From the NCBI RefSeq assembly GCF_902459465.1, contig NC_047063.1, positions 20,549,685-20,613,684 of the forward strand: 64,000 nt of DNA. The letters are read 5' to 3'. The notes beneath the pieces are model-generated. The model was not told where the DNA came from, ran no database searches, and was given only the letters and a program-made list of their open reading frames with translations. The DNA is from Asterias rubens. Its lineage: Eukaryota; Echinodermata; Asteroidea; Forcipulatida; Asteriidae. Every line of letters starts with the position of its first letter. Position 1 is the first letter of the stretch. Below, one piece after another: positions 22,678 through 34,048 of this stretch. Made by a program: the position numbers and the translations under genes.

Positions 22678-23079
22678 TTCAAGCTTCGTGGTGATTTAAA
22701 AGCAGAGAGCCTTGAGACAAGGCTATGGGTTGTGTCGATTTCACGTGGTGTATCGCAACCTTCCATAAAAACGTTTAAGTTCAACAAAATGTTCAAGTTA
22801 AAGGACATCTCAACACTAGTCAGTAATCCATGGCCATAGCGTGGGTTAGCGTATAGGAGGTCATTTTGACATTTTGATTATGTACATCTCAATTTCCCAA
22901 TAAAATAGGGCAGACATAACAGAACAATCGACAGCTGCATCTGAAGTGCAGCTTCTTTTAAAAAAATTTCCATGTACAAATCTAAACTTTAATTCGAAAA
23001 ATGCTGCTGTAGGATTAATTGGCATGGTGTAACATCGATGAAAACTAAATTCGAACATCTCATTTTCTCTAATATTATG
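22678..23079. other. Non-coding block
   Basis: No exon or repeat boundary recognised. The tail of a 191-codon minus ORF crosses this region, but I attribute that ORF to the adjacent retroelement fragment. Confidence 0.35.
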
Positions 23080-23536
23080 TATAATATATATATAATGAAT
23101 AGGGTAGATGGCCTTAGCTTTCGATCCAATCCGGACCTTCTTCAGAGGCATAAAACAAGTACAAACAAATACATATCCATTTATAGAAAAAGAGAGGGGG
23201 AAAGGGATTAAGGGAAGGATCCAGAAAGAAGCGGGAAAATAACAGCCAATCAAAGTTTCTATTTCAGAGACAATATTGGTGGCTATGAACCAATAGGAGT
23301 GAAGTGGCGAGGACAAAGGATGTTTAGAATGAAAGGATGGGTTACTGGACCATAAAAGTGGTAAATGTATTGTTCGACAACAATGCAGGGAGACATGAAA
23401 GGGTAGGATTAGAGAGCAAGTTGCATCATGATGCAACTAACAATGGTCAATTAATAAGAATAGCAAGATCAAAGGTATGATGATTTTAAAAATAGGTATG
23501 AGGGACCTGTGTATAAAATATATATATATATATATG
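23080..23536 (-). mobile_element. Penelope-like retroelement terminal fragment
   Basis: A block of about 450 bp flanked by (TA)n at 23084-23094 and 23517-23535. On the minus strand it reads from a CCAAT-rich part (ACTCCTATTGGTTCATAGCC) through a pyrimidine-rich stretch to a hammerhead-like core and CATCTACCCTATTCATTATA. Penelope-like elements are known to carry hammerhead ribozymes in their terminal repeats, and this arrangement is what I would expect from one. The reverse transcriptase and GIY-YIG domains are absent. The 191-codon minus ORF through it is best seen as accidental. Confidence 0.5.
23108..23151 (-). ncRNA. Candidate type I hammerhead ribozyme core
   Basis: Minus-strand order: stem I strand GCCT (23150-23147), CTGAAGA box (23145-23139), one unpaired A, stem II GGTCC/GGATC with a five-base loop, GAAA (23122-23119), palindromic GCT closing an AGCT stem III, then A at the predicted cleavage site (23115) and the stem I return AGGC. 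All core bases of the CUGANGA/GAAA/UH pattern are present. Deviations are the extra A before stem II and a 2-bp stem III that would need a dimer. Confidence 0.45.
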
Positions 23537-23679
23537 TTTTTTTAGCGACAGTTTCTTTGGTTTTCGTGAAAGCGAAAGGGACGCATCCCTTTGTCAAAAC
23601 ACCCTGATCCCTCTTTATTAATAAGTCCTCGATGTCGACAGATAGTCACGCCCACACGAATACCCTCTTAGCATACGAT

Positions 23680-24014
23680 TTAAAGACACTGGACACTAAT
23701 GGTAATTGTTATTATTCTCATTAGGTATATCCCAACATAATGCATAAAATAACAAACCTGTCAACGATTTTGCAAGAGAATAACACAACAAAAATCACCC
23801 TTGTTTCACTACTTTGTGTGCTTTCAGATGCATGATAAAACGCCCAGCTGAAGTATTTTATTATTTGAGTGAGAAAGTACCTCTTTCTTAAAAACTATGC
23901 TACTTCGGAGGGAGCCGTTTCTCATAATGTTTATACTATCAACAGCTCTTCATTGCTTGTCATACCAAGTATGCTAACAATTATCTAGAGTAACTACAAA
24001 AGGGGTGTCCATCG
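23680..24014 (+). mobile_element. TTAA-type MITE, family 2, right end degraded
   Basis: Left end TTTAAAGACACTGGACACTA is intact. The core is present (GTGTGCTTTCAGATGCATGA, CTTCGGAGGGAGCCGTTTCT), and the right end is decayed to AAAAGGGGTGTCCATCG. Confidence 0.75.
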
Positions 24015-25058
24015 TTCATTGGAAGAGTCTGCTGCTATTTGCCTACGTTGACTATGCAAGTTTCGCGCGTATTCGAACATTTTCGGACCACTCTTGTGCA
24101 CTGAAACAAACTCACGCACTCTATAACGGGTCACAATATTCAAATTCGCATGAGACTTGAGGTTACAATACAAACGTTTTCTTCCAAAGTTCGTGAAAGG
24201 ATAAAAAAATATACGGTTTTTGCCCCCCCCCCCCCCCAAATAAAAAATGTATAAAAAAATGCTGGTGTAAGCACTTTATGTGATGCACCATATACATACA
24301 GCGACAAACCTGGTGAGATCAATCGGCCATCTGGGTCACGAGAAAATGGTGAAAACCGATTACATTTTGTCCATATCATCAATGCAACAAAAAATGAATA
24401 CAACGCTACTGAGCGATAAAATCCAAACGCGAAATTAATATTTTTCATCAAACATGACGTCACATTACATCAGACAGAAATATTTCAAGGGATTATTTCT
24501 ACTATCATCATCATTATACCGTCTAAGTTTTAAACACCCTGTGAAAAATGTCATTACAGAATTGGTGTGAGTAATCATCATGTATGAGATGAATTATCTC
24601 GTGTTACACCACCCAGCATAAAGTACGGTGTTAAATAAACACCGGGCGTGTAAGTTATGTTTTATACAGTGGTTTTGGCTGTCCTGTGCCATCTGCTAAC
24701 GTACCCAGTGTAATAATATTATGTGAACCACTAAACCTAAAGGGGAAGCACAAACAACATGTCGTGTTTATTTATTTTGGGCGAGTGTTTTTATAGTATA
24801 AAAAAAAAACCATAGAGCTGTTTCTTCAAACAAAACACATATGTTTACTTTAGTTTTAATTTGTCAATACTCAGGTTATATTTTGTCTTATAGTTGCAAA
24901 CTGGACGACGGAAACTTTTGGTTAAAGCAGTAAACACCTAGTGGCAAGGTGGGGGCTTGATGCCCCTTCGCTTCCCGAAAAGAGATTTAAACAGTCATCA
25001 TTCCAGAATACTCGTGTTGTGAGGAGGAAGCTATATTGCCCTACTATGTGTTTCAGTT
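24015..25058. other. Non-coding block
   Basis: A C homopolymer near 24222-24237 creates spurious glycine-rich minus ORFs. No gene seen. Confidence 0.4.
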
Positions 25059-25074
25059 ATGAATACCAGTAAAT

Positions 25075-25345
25075 ACCTACTTACCACCAGCCAATCACCC
25101 CCTTTTCCACCTCAGAAGACACCCCAACCATCCACAACCGAACCATCACACAACCCTCCCAAAAAACACTACTCCTCCAACCATCCACTACCCAACTACC
25201 ACCCAGCCCACCCCAAGACGCACTCGCCACCCAACCACAACCCAACCTAACCCAACCCAGAAGACACCTGAACCATCCACCTACCACCCAACCACCACCC
25301 CTAAAAGAACGATAAGTGCACCAACCATCCGCCCAAGCAGTGCAC
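25075..25345 (+). repeat. G-poor, C/A-rich low-complexity tract
   Basis: About 270 bp in which the plus strand is almost all C, A and some T (recurrent CCAACCATCCAC, CCCAACCACA, ACCACC) and G is scarce. Both the plus ORF (Pro/Thr/His-rich) and the minus ORF (Gly/Trp-rich) are products of composition. Confidence 0.75.
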
Positions 25346-27105
25346 CGCCCAAACCCATCACCACGCTAAACCCGATCTCCGTATTAAGATTTATAGGCCC
25401 TGCACCATTCATCCCCAACAACCTTCAGAATACAACGTTGCAAATCAAGTTTCTGGAAAGTGCCTCTGAAAAAAAAATACACGGATATTTCTAAAAAGCC
25501 CCCAGCAGGTGAAAAAACATCCCTAATGAAAAATGAAGGTTTTGTTGTATTGAGAGCGGGTATCGCATTCGACCGGTTATTCATCAGTCAGTCCAAGCCA
25601 TAGAGGTCTAGAGCCCATGTCAAAGGGATTCTCTGATTCTGGATATCAATGGCAGTGTGTCATTTAATTCTAAAATTAACCATCGTGGGGAAATGCCACC
25701 TGACTACGAACCTTGTTTCCTTTTCAACAAACCTGTATAGAAAATAAGCTTAGACCACGTCAGAGATGCAACACAGTATAGTCTTCAATTAAAAGTATAA
25801 ACTACCCCCAAAAATTGTCAAATGTAGTTATATTACGAAAAACACCATATTATTAGGGAGGTTTGTGAACGTGAACGTGAACGTCAAAATCGTGGTTTTT
25901 TTTGCGTGACGTTTTTTGTTATTTTTTATGCAAGTCGCCTGACACACAAGGCCTGAAGGCCACTTCAAGGTGTGGGCTACAATTATTTTTTCCAGAGGCC
26001 GTTGCCACCTACTCATAGGGCTGAAACAGGGTTAACCCCTTTACAGTCCATACCACTTTGGGCTTACTTCATGCTCACGTATGACGTCTGCGCGTCCGTA
26101 CGTAACTGACGTGCAAAATGGAAACTTCACGTATGGTAAAAACGTGTGATTTTAACAACACATTTTGTGGACGTTCGAGTTCCTCGCTTAACGTTCAACT
26201 AAACCTCCTCGTAGCGTCATTGAAGTATTATGTTTAGAAGGCAATGTATACCTTTGTTTTTTGAACCGTTCGATTGTCTTGAATCATATATAAATGTAGG
26301 TGAATACAATAACATGAACCCGTACAAAATACATGTCAATGAAGCGTTACCTCAGTAGCGCTTCTAATATATTCAAACTTAATGGGATAACAAGTGATAT
26401 GTTTTTATACAGACGTAGCATATCGAAGTGAAATAGTTATCAAAACGTATTATACTATCCAAAAGCTGCTGTCCTTTATACCACGTAAGTTTGTACTGCT
26501 ATTAATTTGTCAGAATCATTACCAAACGACACACTCTTTATATTGCAGTATTACAGCATTGTTATATTATTATTTATATTATTATTATTTTACTTTATTA
26601 TTATTTTAGTTTTGTAAAATGTCCCGGATCATTCTCTCCTACAGCTTTTTTGTGTTATTAGTTATGCTTTAACAAATTATGTTTACCAAAACAAGGTTTA
26701 CCAGCCAAACTGCTATGTCAAAAGTACAATTTGTGACAGGTATCCTGCTCATTTCTGCTTAGCAGAAAATTCTTAAGCATTGATTTCTGAAGCAACTCCA
26801 TGAAATGGGGCCCTGAACACGAAGCTCGACATCCGCACCTTTACGGATCATACGCGGATGACTTCGAATATACATCTGTTTTGCAGAGCAGACATTGTAG
26901 CACAAAGAAAATACATCGAGTCAATAGGTTGTAGCTAATGTACGTGGGACAGCAAAAAGCATTCACCTAAAATCACGTGGGCACTATGTTAATTTGTGTA
27001 TAGGACTGGATTTATTTTAGCTCTTGAATCCGAGTGCTCTTAACTTGTTATTTCGTACCGTGAGCTGCATAATTTATGCATGTAAAGGTGGAGTTTAACA
27101 GTTTC
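25346..27105. other. Non-coding block
   Basis: No supported gene. GAACGTGAACGTGAACGTCA is a small tandem repeat at 25867. GGTATCCTGCTCATTTCTGC and CCATGAAATGGGGCCC at 26739-26815 belong to the GGGCCCAATTTCAT MITE group. An (ATT)n tract lies at 26560-26610. Confidence 0.4.
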
Positions 27106-27820
27106 AGTTTAAGGGCACAGGACACCTTTGCTAATATTGCAGAAGACCAGTGTTCCCCCTTACATTATGCACACAATATAACTTTCTGTGATTTGTTTGA
27201 ATAAAATTGGTCATCGAGGTTGCAAGAGAATAATGAACGAGAAAGAAAAGCTACCATTGTTGCACAAAATGTGCTTCAGGCCTTAAGTCTTTTAAAGGGA
27301 AGGTACACGTTTGGTAATTGTCAAAGACCAGTCTTCTCACTTGGTGTATCCCAACATAAGCATACAATAACAAAGCCTGTGAAAATTTGAGCTAAATTGG
27401 TCATCGAAGTTGCGAGAAAATGATGAGAGAAAAACATCCTTGTTGGACGAATGTGTGCTTTCAGATAGAAATAAAAGACTTCAGGCTAGAAGCCTTTTAT
27501 TATTTTAGTGAGAAATTACCTCTTTCTCAAAATCTATGCTACTTCAGAGGAAGCGGATTCTCACAATGTTTTATACTATCAACAGCTCTCGAATGCTCCT
27601 TCCCAATATTTTGTTTTGAGTAATTACCAAACGTGTACCTTCCCTTTAATATTTGTGTGCGAAATTACCTCGTCCTCAAACTACGTTACTTCAGAGGGAG
27701 CAGTTTCTCACAAAATGTGTTATACTTATTTAAAAAAAAACTCTCCTTTGCTCGTTATCAAGTAAGTTTTTACGCCAACAACTATCTTGATTGATTGCCA
27801 ATAGCGTGCAGTGCCTGTAA
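27106..27820 (+). mobile_element. Old TTAA-type MITE, family 2, split by a younger insertion
   Basis: The left part (27106-27290: GGCACAGGACACCTTTGC, GGTCATCGAGGTTGCAAGAG) and the right part (27650-27820: GAAATTACCTCGTCCTCAAA, CAGAGGGAGCAGTTTCTCAC, CCAATAGCGTGCAGTGCCTG) are the two halves of one family-2 copy. The element at 27291-27649 sits between them. Confidence 0.7.
27291..27649 (+). mobile_element. TTAA-type MITE, family 1, nested
   Basis: Intact ends TTTAAAGGGAAGGTACACGT and ACGTGTACCTTCCCTTTAA inside an older family-2 copy. Its core is nearly undamaged, while the host halves are diverged, which gives the order of insertion. Confidence 0.85.
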
Positions 27821-28094
27821 ACTTGTGTGAAATCATACAACACAACATCCCTGTAGTATAAAGTTGATTCTTCTCATGCACACCATGCAAAGTTTAAAAC
27901 ACCACTTTATATCAAAAGCACATGTTGTGTCGTGTTACCTGTGGTCAACTACATATCATAATACTGATAAGGTATCAGACTATTTTCGACTTTCTATAGC
28001 CCCGATTGATTGTATTGATAACGAAACGCCAAAAAGCAAGATGGCTCAGCTTGCTTGACACCCACCCCCACATACGCTGATTTCTCACAAACTA

Positions 28095-28456
28095 TTTAAA
28101 GACCCTGGACACTATTGATAATTGTCAAAGACCAGTCTTCTCACGTGGTGTATCTCAACATTATGCATAAAATAACAAACCTGTGAATATTTGAGTTGTC
28201 GAAGTTGCGAGAAAATAATGAAAGTTAAAACACCCATGTCACACGAAGTTGTGCGCTTTAAGATGCTTGATATCGAGACCTCAAATTTTAACTCAAAGGA
28301 AAATTACTTCTTTCTCGAAACCTACCTCACTTCAGATGGAGCCGTTTCTCACAATGTTTTATACTATCAACCCGGCTCGCCATTACTCGTTACAAAGTAA
28401 GGTTTTATGCTAATAGTTATTTTGAGTAATTACCAATGGTGTCCACTGTCTTTAAA
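28095..28456 (+). mobile_element. TTAA-type MITE, family 2
   Basis: TTTAAAGACCCTGGACACTA at the left and AATGGTGTCCACTGTCTTTAAA at the right, with the full core between. Confidence 0.85.
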
Positions 28457-29403
28457 TAGATTTTCAACGTTGCCTCATTTAACTTGATAGGTTAGATGGC
28501 CAGAGGGGAACATTTTTGCTTCTTCCCGTAGTAGGCCTAATATATTCCTTCCACCAGGATCATGGCGGGGCACTGTAACATATCTGTTTTTGATGATATT
28601 GATCCCGCACGCATCAAGCTTTCTAAATACAATTTCTGTTTTTAAAATCCCTACCCCGAACCCTTCATATAATTATATTTTACCCCAATGCCTCCCCATC
28701 GTCCATTAATTAGCACAAGTCAATACTGAAACAAGTTATCCCATAACGTGGGAAAGTGAGCACGTGAACTCGCATGATGACGTCACTCGGCGGTACGGTT
28801 CACCGAACTTTAGAATACGTCATAATTATGTGACGTCAGATATCTCTTCGGTTGCCTTCTGCATTCCATTTGACAGCTGAGGAAGTCTTACAGAAATTGG
28901 CTGACACATACTCTTTCGTCATGCCATACTCCAAGATGTGCAATTGTAATAATTTATGGTAGCATAACTTGTCATTTCTGGAAAGGGGACATGAGTTGAT
29001 TCCTCCTAAACATGGAGGCTGAATAAAATTAGGTTTGCGGTAACACCATGTGTGTATCTACTTGCTGGGTAGACCATGTTTTTTTGAAAACTTGTCTCGC
29101 TATATATCTTCAATATGTACTACCGCGGATTATTTTTTTTTCGGAACTAGGCAGACTTGCAATTCTGAAGAGAACTATCCTACCTTATGGCTACCCTGTG
29201 GGCGGAAGGTGGGAAATTGGCTGGGACTACTACTTTCGCTTAAAGTCACCTGGAAGTGGTATTTTTGCAAAATAAAGCTTTTGTCCCTAATACATGTGTT
29301 TTGTTGAGTGGAATGTGAATAAACAGTTAACTAAGGTTTTAAAAAATCAGTTCTTATGTTATTTACAAATTTAAGAGTAGACCCTGACCCGAGAGGGCGC
29401 TGT
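28457..29403. other. Non-coding block with cAMP-response-like sites
   Basis: GATGACGTCACTCGG (near 28778) and TATGTGACGTCAGAT (near 28834) contain the TGACGTCA palindrome twice within 60 bp. They may be regulatory or chance. No gene is seen. Short overlapping ORFs at 29048-29307 have no features. Confidence 0.35.
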
Positions 29404-29666
29404 TCGTGACGTCAATCGAGGCAGACTTTGCCTGTAATGCGTAGAGTAAACACAATTGCAAAGTACATGTACGGACCAAGTCGTGAGTTTGTACGTTTCA
29501 AAAAAAGTTTTTTTTTTTTTCCGGCAATGCCGACCAGGTGTATTGCTGCTGAATGCAGAAAAACACTTTTTGAAACGTACCAACTCACGACTTGGACGTA
29601 CATGTACTTTGCACGTGTGTTTACTATACGCATTGCAGGCAAAGTCTGCCTCGATTTACGTCACAA
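29404..29666. mobile_element. 263-bp foldback element
   Basis: Arms of about 110 bp: CGTGACGTCAATCGAGGCAG near 29405 is mirrored by CTGCCTCGATTTACGTCACA near 29647, and AAGTCGTGAGTTTGTACGTT by AACGTACCAACTCACGACTT. The loop of about 45 bp is unrelated. ORFs here on both strands are mirror images of each other and not genes. Confidence 0.85.
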
Positions 29667-29804
29667 AAGGGGTAGGCGAAGTCAGCCCCCCAAACAACTT
29701 TATATATTTTTTAAACATATAAATCGTGGCAAACAATTACTAAAAATTGTTTTATTGTTCGTAAGCACATACTCTTATGTTTGAAAGATATATTTCCAGG
29801 CGAC

Positions 29805-30214
29805 TTTAAAGGGTCTATGTACTTTTTGTAGGAAAAAAAAAAACAATGTCCATATATTAAAACACAATGTCCACATGTTTACACTAAACTTACACAGTTT
29901 GTAGATAATGATAATAGAAAGCTTCCCAGAAAATATTACTTGCTGAGGTGCTGTAGTTTTTGAGAAATGAGTAAAACAATGTCATTAAAATAGTTTTCGT
30001 CTCAGTGATCATGAGACGAAAATTATTTTAGCATGGGATTTGTAAAAACGTATTTTCATGGCATCGTTTTACTCATTTCTCAAAAACTACAGCACCTCAG
30101 CAACTAATATTTTAAGGTACCCTTTCTACTATCAATATCTTCAAACGGTGTAAGTTTACTGTAAATCTGTGGACATTGTGTTTTGTGTTACAAAAAGTAC
30201 CCCAACCCTTGAAG
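29805..30214. mobile_element. Palindromic MITE, family 3, copy b
   Basis: TTTAAAGGGTCTATGTACTT at the left edge, arms with AGATAATGATAATAGAAAGC and GGTGCTGTAGTTTTTGAGAA mirrored on the right, centre GTCTCAGTGATCATGAGACG. The right edge GTACCCCAACCCTTGAAGG is decayed. Confidence 0.8.
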
Positions 30215-30788
30215 GTGATCGAGACAAGTTCTCAAAAGAACCTAATCTAACCAGAAAGATAGATACACACATGGTGTAATACCACAACACAAAAGATCAC
30301 CACGCAGTGCTTCAAATCCCAATACTTAAAATCCCATATGAAGAAGAAAAAACACAGCTGCATTACTCTTTAAAGCGAAAGATCACTGTTTAAAAAGATA
30401 TACGAATAGATACCAGTCAACAGACATTATTTCGATCATAAATACCGATGAAATATACGAGGAAAAAACACATTCGAAGAACACTCTAAATAACTTGTGT
30501 TAGCTCTTTAAATCCACTACATTTCCGTCAAACTAAGAAAAGGTCGAGGGAAACAACATTCACAGACCCCACGAAATCAAGCTTGCATGGTCTGATTACC
30601 GGCTATACTGCAGAAACCTCAAACCATTAACACAATACAACCCTTTACTTAGACCGCTGGACTGTTGGAGTGGTTTTTTCTTCATTCCATCTGAGAAAGT
30701 ACTGGGTATAGTTGTAGCAAAGTTAAATTAGTCATAAAAGTGCTTCTAGCTTGCATCCATTTCTGCAATAACCTGACTAACTACCCAC
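30215..30788. other. Non-coding block
   Basis: No gene, exon or bounded repeat recognised. Confidence 0.4.
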
Positions 30789-31146
30789 CACTGAAAGGCA
30801 TGGTGACTACTCAAAGTTATTGTAAGCAAGCCATCAAAACTTAATGTTTTGTAACAAGCAATGGAGAAGAGCTGTTGACAGTATAAAATATTTTGCAAAA
30901 CGCCTCTGATTTAACGTCTTATTTGAGAAGCGGTAATTTCTTATGCAAATAATAAAACAAACTTCAGGGCTGCTGAATCCCTTTTTATAGGCATCTGAAA
31001 AAAACATACATTGTGCAACCAGGGTGTGTTTTATTTCAATATCCTCTTGCAAATTCGATGACCAATATTGAGTACAAATTTTCACAGATCTTTTTATTAA
31101 TTGATATAAATGTTGGGATCACCAAGTGATGTTACTGCCTTTAAAA
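30789..31146 (-). mobile_element. TTAA-type MITE, family 2, diverged
   Basis: Left edge CTGAAAGGCATGGTGACTAC is a decayed end. The core is in reverse (AAGCAATGGAGAAGAGCTGT, TCTTGCAAATTCGATGACCA) and the right edge is TGCCTTTAAAA. Confidence 0.65.
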
Positions 31147-31331
31147 TATAAACCACTACGTTGTTGTTATTTTTATCACTGATACATGACCATGTAGTTG
31201 GCGAAAGTTCGACAGATTTTTGTTGATTGTTGTTGTTTTTTTATTAAACAAAATGAAACAAGAGTTTACCATGTCACACGTAAGCAGACCACCAGATTCA
31301 TATTATGTAACTGGCATCCTACTCATGTCTG

Positions 31332-31714
31332 CTTAAAGGTAGTGGACACTTTGGTAATTGTCAAAAACTAGCCTTCACAGTTGGTGTATCTCAACATATG
31401 CATAAAATAACAAACCTGTAAAAATTTGAGCTCAATCGGTCATCGAAGTTGCGAGGTAATAATGACAGAAAAATAACCCTATAGTCACACGAAGTTGTGT
31501 GCGTTTAGATGGTTGCTTCTGAACCTGAGGCCTCGAAATCAAATTCGTGGAAAATTACTTCTTTCTCAAAAACTTCATATATGGCACTTCAGAGGGAGCC
31601 GTTTCTCACAATGTTTTATGCTATCAACCTCTCTCCATTACTCGTTACCAAGAAAGGTTTTATGCCAATACTTATTTTGAGTGATTACCAATAGTGTCTA
31701 TACTGTCTTTAAAT
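31332..31714 (+). mobile_element. TTAA-type MITE, family 2
   Basis: CTTAAAGGTAGTGGACACTT and AGTGTCTATACTGTCTTTAAA bound the standard core (ACACGAAGTTGTGTGCG, AGGCCTCGAAATCAAATTCG, CAGAGGGAGCCGTTTCTCAC). Confidence 0.8.
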
Positions 31715-32244
31715 TAGTAGACGATTGTCAAGCAGCATTTGTTTAAGGTATTGAGGCCAGGGCACTTATGTTAAACACAATGATACTAAATGCACCATAC
31801 AAAAACTATGGTTATGTTATAGTTGTATGAAGCACAGTCCAACAATATCAATTAATTGTATCGCTCTTGAGCTCTGTTACAAAACAGACAATGGCGACGG
31901 TGGGATGATTCACCGTTGAATCATATTTTATTGATTTGATTTTGTGCATGAGGCAGTGACATGTGTAATTAATTATGACATAGAAAGCACATGGCCCTAG
32001 ACTCTAGTGTAAATTTATGTTATACAATTCCCCTGGTGATGGAGAGGAAAGTATTTGTAACCTTCTGCTTAAACGAACGCTGCAAAATTAGTTTTTGCTA
32101 TTAACACAACAGTTGCTGGTAGTGTAAGCACTTTGTGTACTTTAAAAATATAAACTGACAAACCTGTAGAAGTTTGAGATCGACCGGCCACAAGAAAATA
32201 GTGAAAAACCGATGCATATTTTGCATGACATCGATTCAAAAATA

Positions 32245-32514
32245 CAATTAATAGAAACGGCTCCCTCTGAAGTAACGTATAATTATTGAGAAAGGGGTAA
32301 TTTCTCACTCAAAATAATAAAATACTTATGCATCTGAATGCACACAAAGTAATGTAACATGGTTGTTTTTTTCTCTTTCATATTCTCTTGCAAATTCGAT
32401 GACCATGTGAGCCCATTGTTTTTACTTTGTTAATAATTTATGCATGTTGAGAATGGGATATATACACCAACTGAGAATGTTTGTTTGCCAATTACCAAAG
32501 GTGTCCACCGTTTG
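32245..32514 (-). mobile_element. TTAA-type MITE, family 2, partial
   Basis: GAAACGGCTCCCTCTGAAGT, TCTTGCAAATTCGATGACCA and CCAATTACCAAAGGTGTCCA, core in reverse. The left end is missing and the right edge joins a family-3 copy. Confidence 0.65.
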
Positions 32515-32815
32515 AATAATGATAGAAAAAAGCTTCCCTGAAAACACTACTTGCCTAGGCGATGTAGTTTTGAGAAATTAGTAGAATAATGTAATGGAAA
32601 TAATGTTCGTCTAAGTAATCATGAGACGAATATTATTTTAGCAGGTAAAAACGTACTTTCATGACATTGTTTTACTCATTTCTGAAAAACTACAGCACCT
32701 CAGCTAGTAATATTTTTAGGAAAGCTTTCTACTATCAAACGGTGTAAGTTTAATGTAAATCTGTGGACATTGTGTTTTGTGTTACAAACAGTACCCAACT
32801 TCTATAAAAGGATTC
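32505..32815. mobile_element. Palindromic MITE, family 3, copy c
   Basis: AAAAGCTTCCCTGAAAACAC and GGAAAGCTTTCTACTATCAA are opposite arms. The centre is GTCTAAGTAATCATGAGACG. The outer left part is missing, probably displaced by the adjoining family-2 element. Confidence 0.7.
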
Positions 32816-32844
32816 AATATATCTTTGGTATTTACTCCAAAAAC

Positions 32845-33116
32845 TAATGACCATGGAAACTTATACTTGGTGAAGAGCACTGGGGAGCTGTTTATAATAT
32901 GCAACGGTTTTGAGAGATAATTGTGCACAAAATAATTTGAATCTGAGAAAGGCTTCAGGCATGAAGCCTTTCTCATGCATCAGTAAAAAAACACTTCCCA
33001 ACAGAATGTGTTCATCTTTTCTCCATTCATTATTTTCTTGCAACTTCGGTGACCAATAATTGAGCCCCTAATGTTTACAGACTTGTTGTTTTATACACCA
33101 AGTGAGGATACTGTCA
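32845..33116 (-). mobile_element. TTAA-type MITE, family 2, diverged partial
   Basis: ACTTATACTTGGTGAAGAGC, TCTTGCAACTTCGGTGACCA and ACACCAAGTGAGGATACTGT are core words in reverse. Both ends are lost. Confidence 0.55.
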
Positions 33117-33359
33117 CCGTCGATTTCACGGAATCGAACAAAACACAAACTCCTTAATATTGTCCTGTTGTTCTCATTTAAAACCAAACAGCAGTAGCGC
33201 TATGAAGTTGTCATGGGTTATTTGTTTGCATGATGTATTTGTAAGATAACAAGTAGATAGGAATGAATGAATACAATCTTCCCAAAATCACTTATTGGGT
33301 TTAATATTATTTTTCACAAAAACTTTTCATAACCTTGCACTGTTTATATTTGTTTGCAG

Positions 33360-34048
33360 ATGTGTAGGCGTATGTGTCAGACACAAGTGAAATACTTCGT
33401 GATGATGTAGGCCTGTGTGACCCCATCTGTGTGCCTTCGCTATAGGTTCATTCATCGCTACTCATCCGTCAAAATCGTCATGATCCGACCACTGTAATAG
33501 ACAGGACAATTAAACGTACTGGACTAGTGTTCAGTCACTCCCCTCAAGCGAAAAATATTTTTATTGGAAACTGAATTGACCGGAATTCTGCTTCTTTGTA
33601 CCAATTTGGCGCCCATTCTTGATGTTGTTTTGATGCGCCCTTTACGTCGACATCGTAGAGCTAATGGTATAATTTCATGCGTATAGTGCCATTGGAGCAT
33701 TGAAGAACATTGAATATCTGTGGTACTTTCTCTATGGTTGGAATTGCATCTTTAACTATTGAAAGTTTGTTTCCCTTCGGAGTGATAGATCAACCATTGC
33801 ATTGTTGAGTTCACGGTGAGAATGATTATAAAGATGATTCAGGATGGACTATTTTGTCAAGCTCACTGGAGTAACTGTGTTGAAATATGCATTAGATTGA
33901 GTGGAGTAGCAGGCGTGTTTAGCGACATGTACCGCTGCAGTCACGCAGTCACGAAGGTGTGAGGGAGCTCAGGAATGCCCCTGCAGTTTCCACTCCAGCC
34001 TTCTAATGTCGGCTGAGGCGTTAAGGCGAATCGAACAGACATAACACC
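33360..34048 (+). other. 5'UTR exon of the MYND gene (predicted)
   Basis: A splice acceptor (TTATATTTGTTTGCAG ending at 33359) precedes 690 bp of non-coding sequence running to the ATG of the downstream ORF. In-frame TAA at 34022-34024 confirms that coding cannot begin earlier in this frame. The donor partner is not established; 12113 is one possibility. Confidence 0.45.

Noticed and set aside
22861..23436. 191-codon minus-strand ORF
   Set aside because: It runs through the Penelope-like terminal fragment and its (TA)n flank, has no domain, and its reading (PLHSYWFIATNIV, KKVRIGSKAKAIYPI) only mirrors the repeat sequence.
25240..25262. Telomere-like AACCTAACCCAACCC
   Set aside because: Only a single near-match inside a C/A-rich tract; no tandem TTAGGG/CCCTAA array.
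25081..25287. Proline/threonine-rich and glycine/tryptophan-rich ORFs
   Set aside because: Both are products of the G-poor C/A tract.
29412..29784. Overlapping ORFs of 70-118 codons on both strands
   Set aside because: Direct consequence of the 263-bp foldback at 29404-29666.
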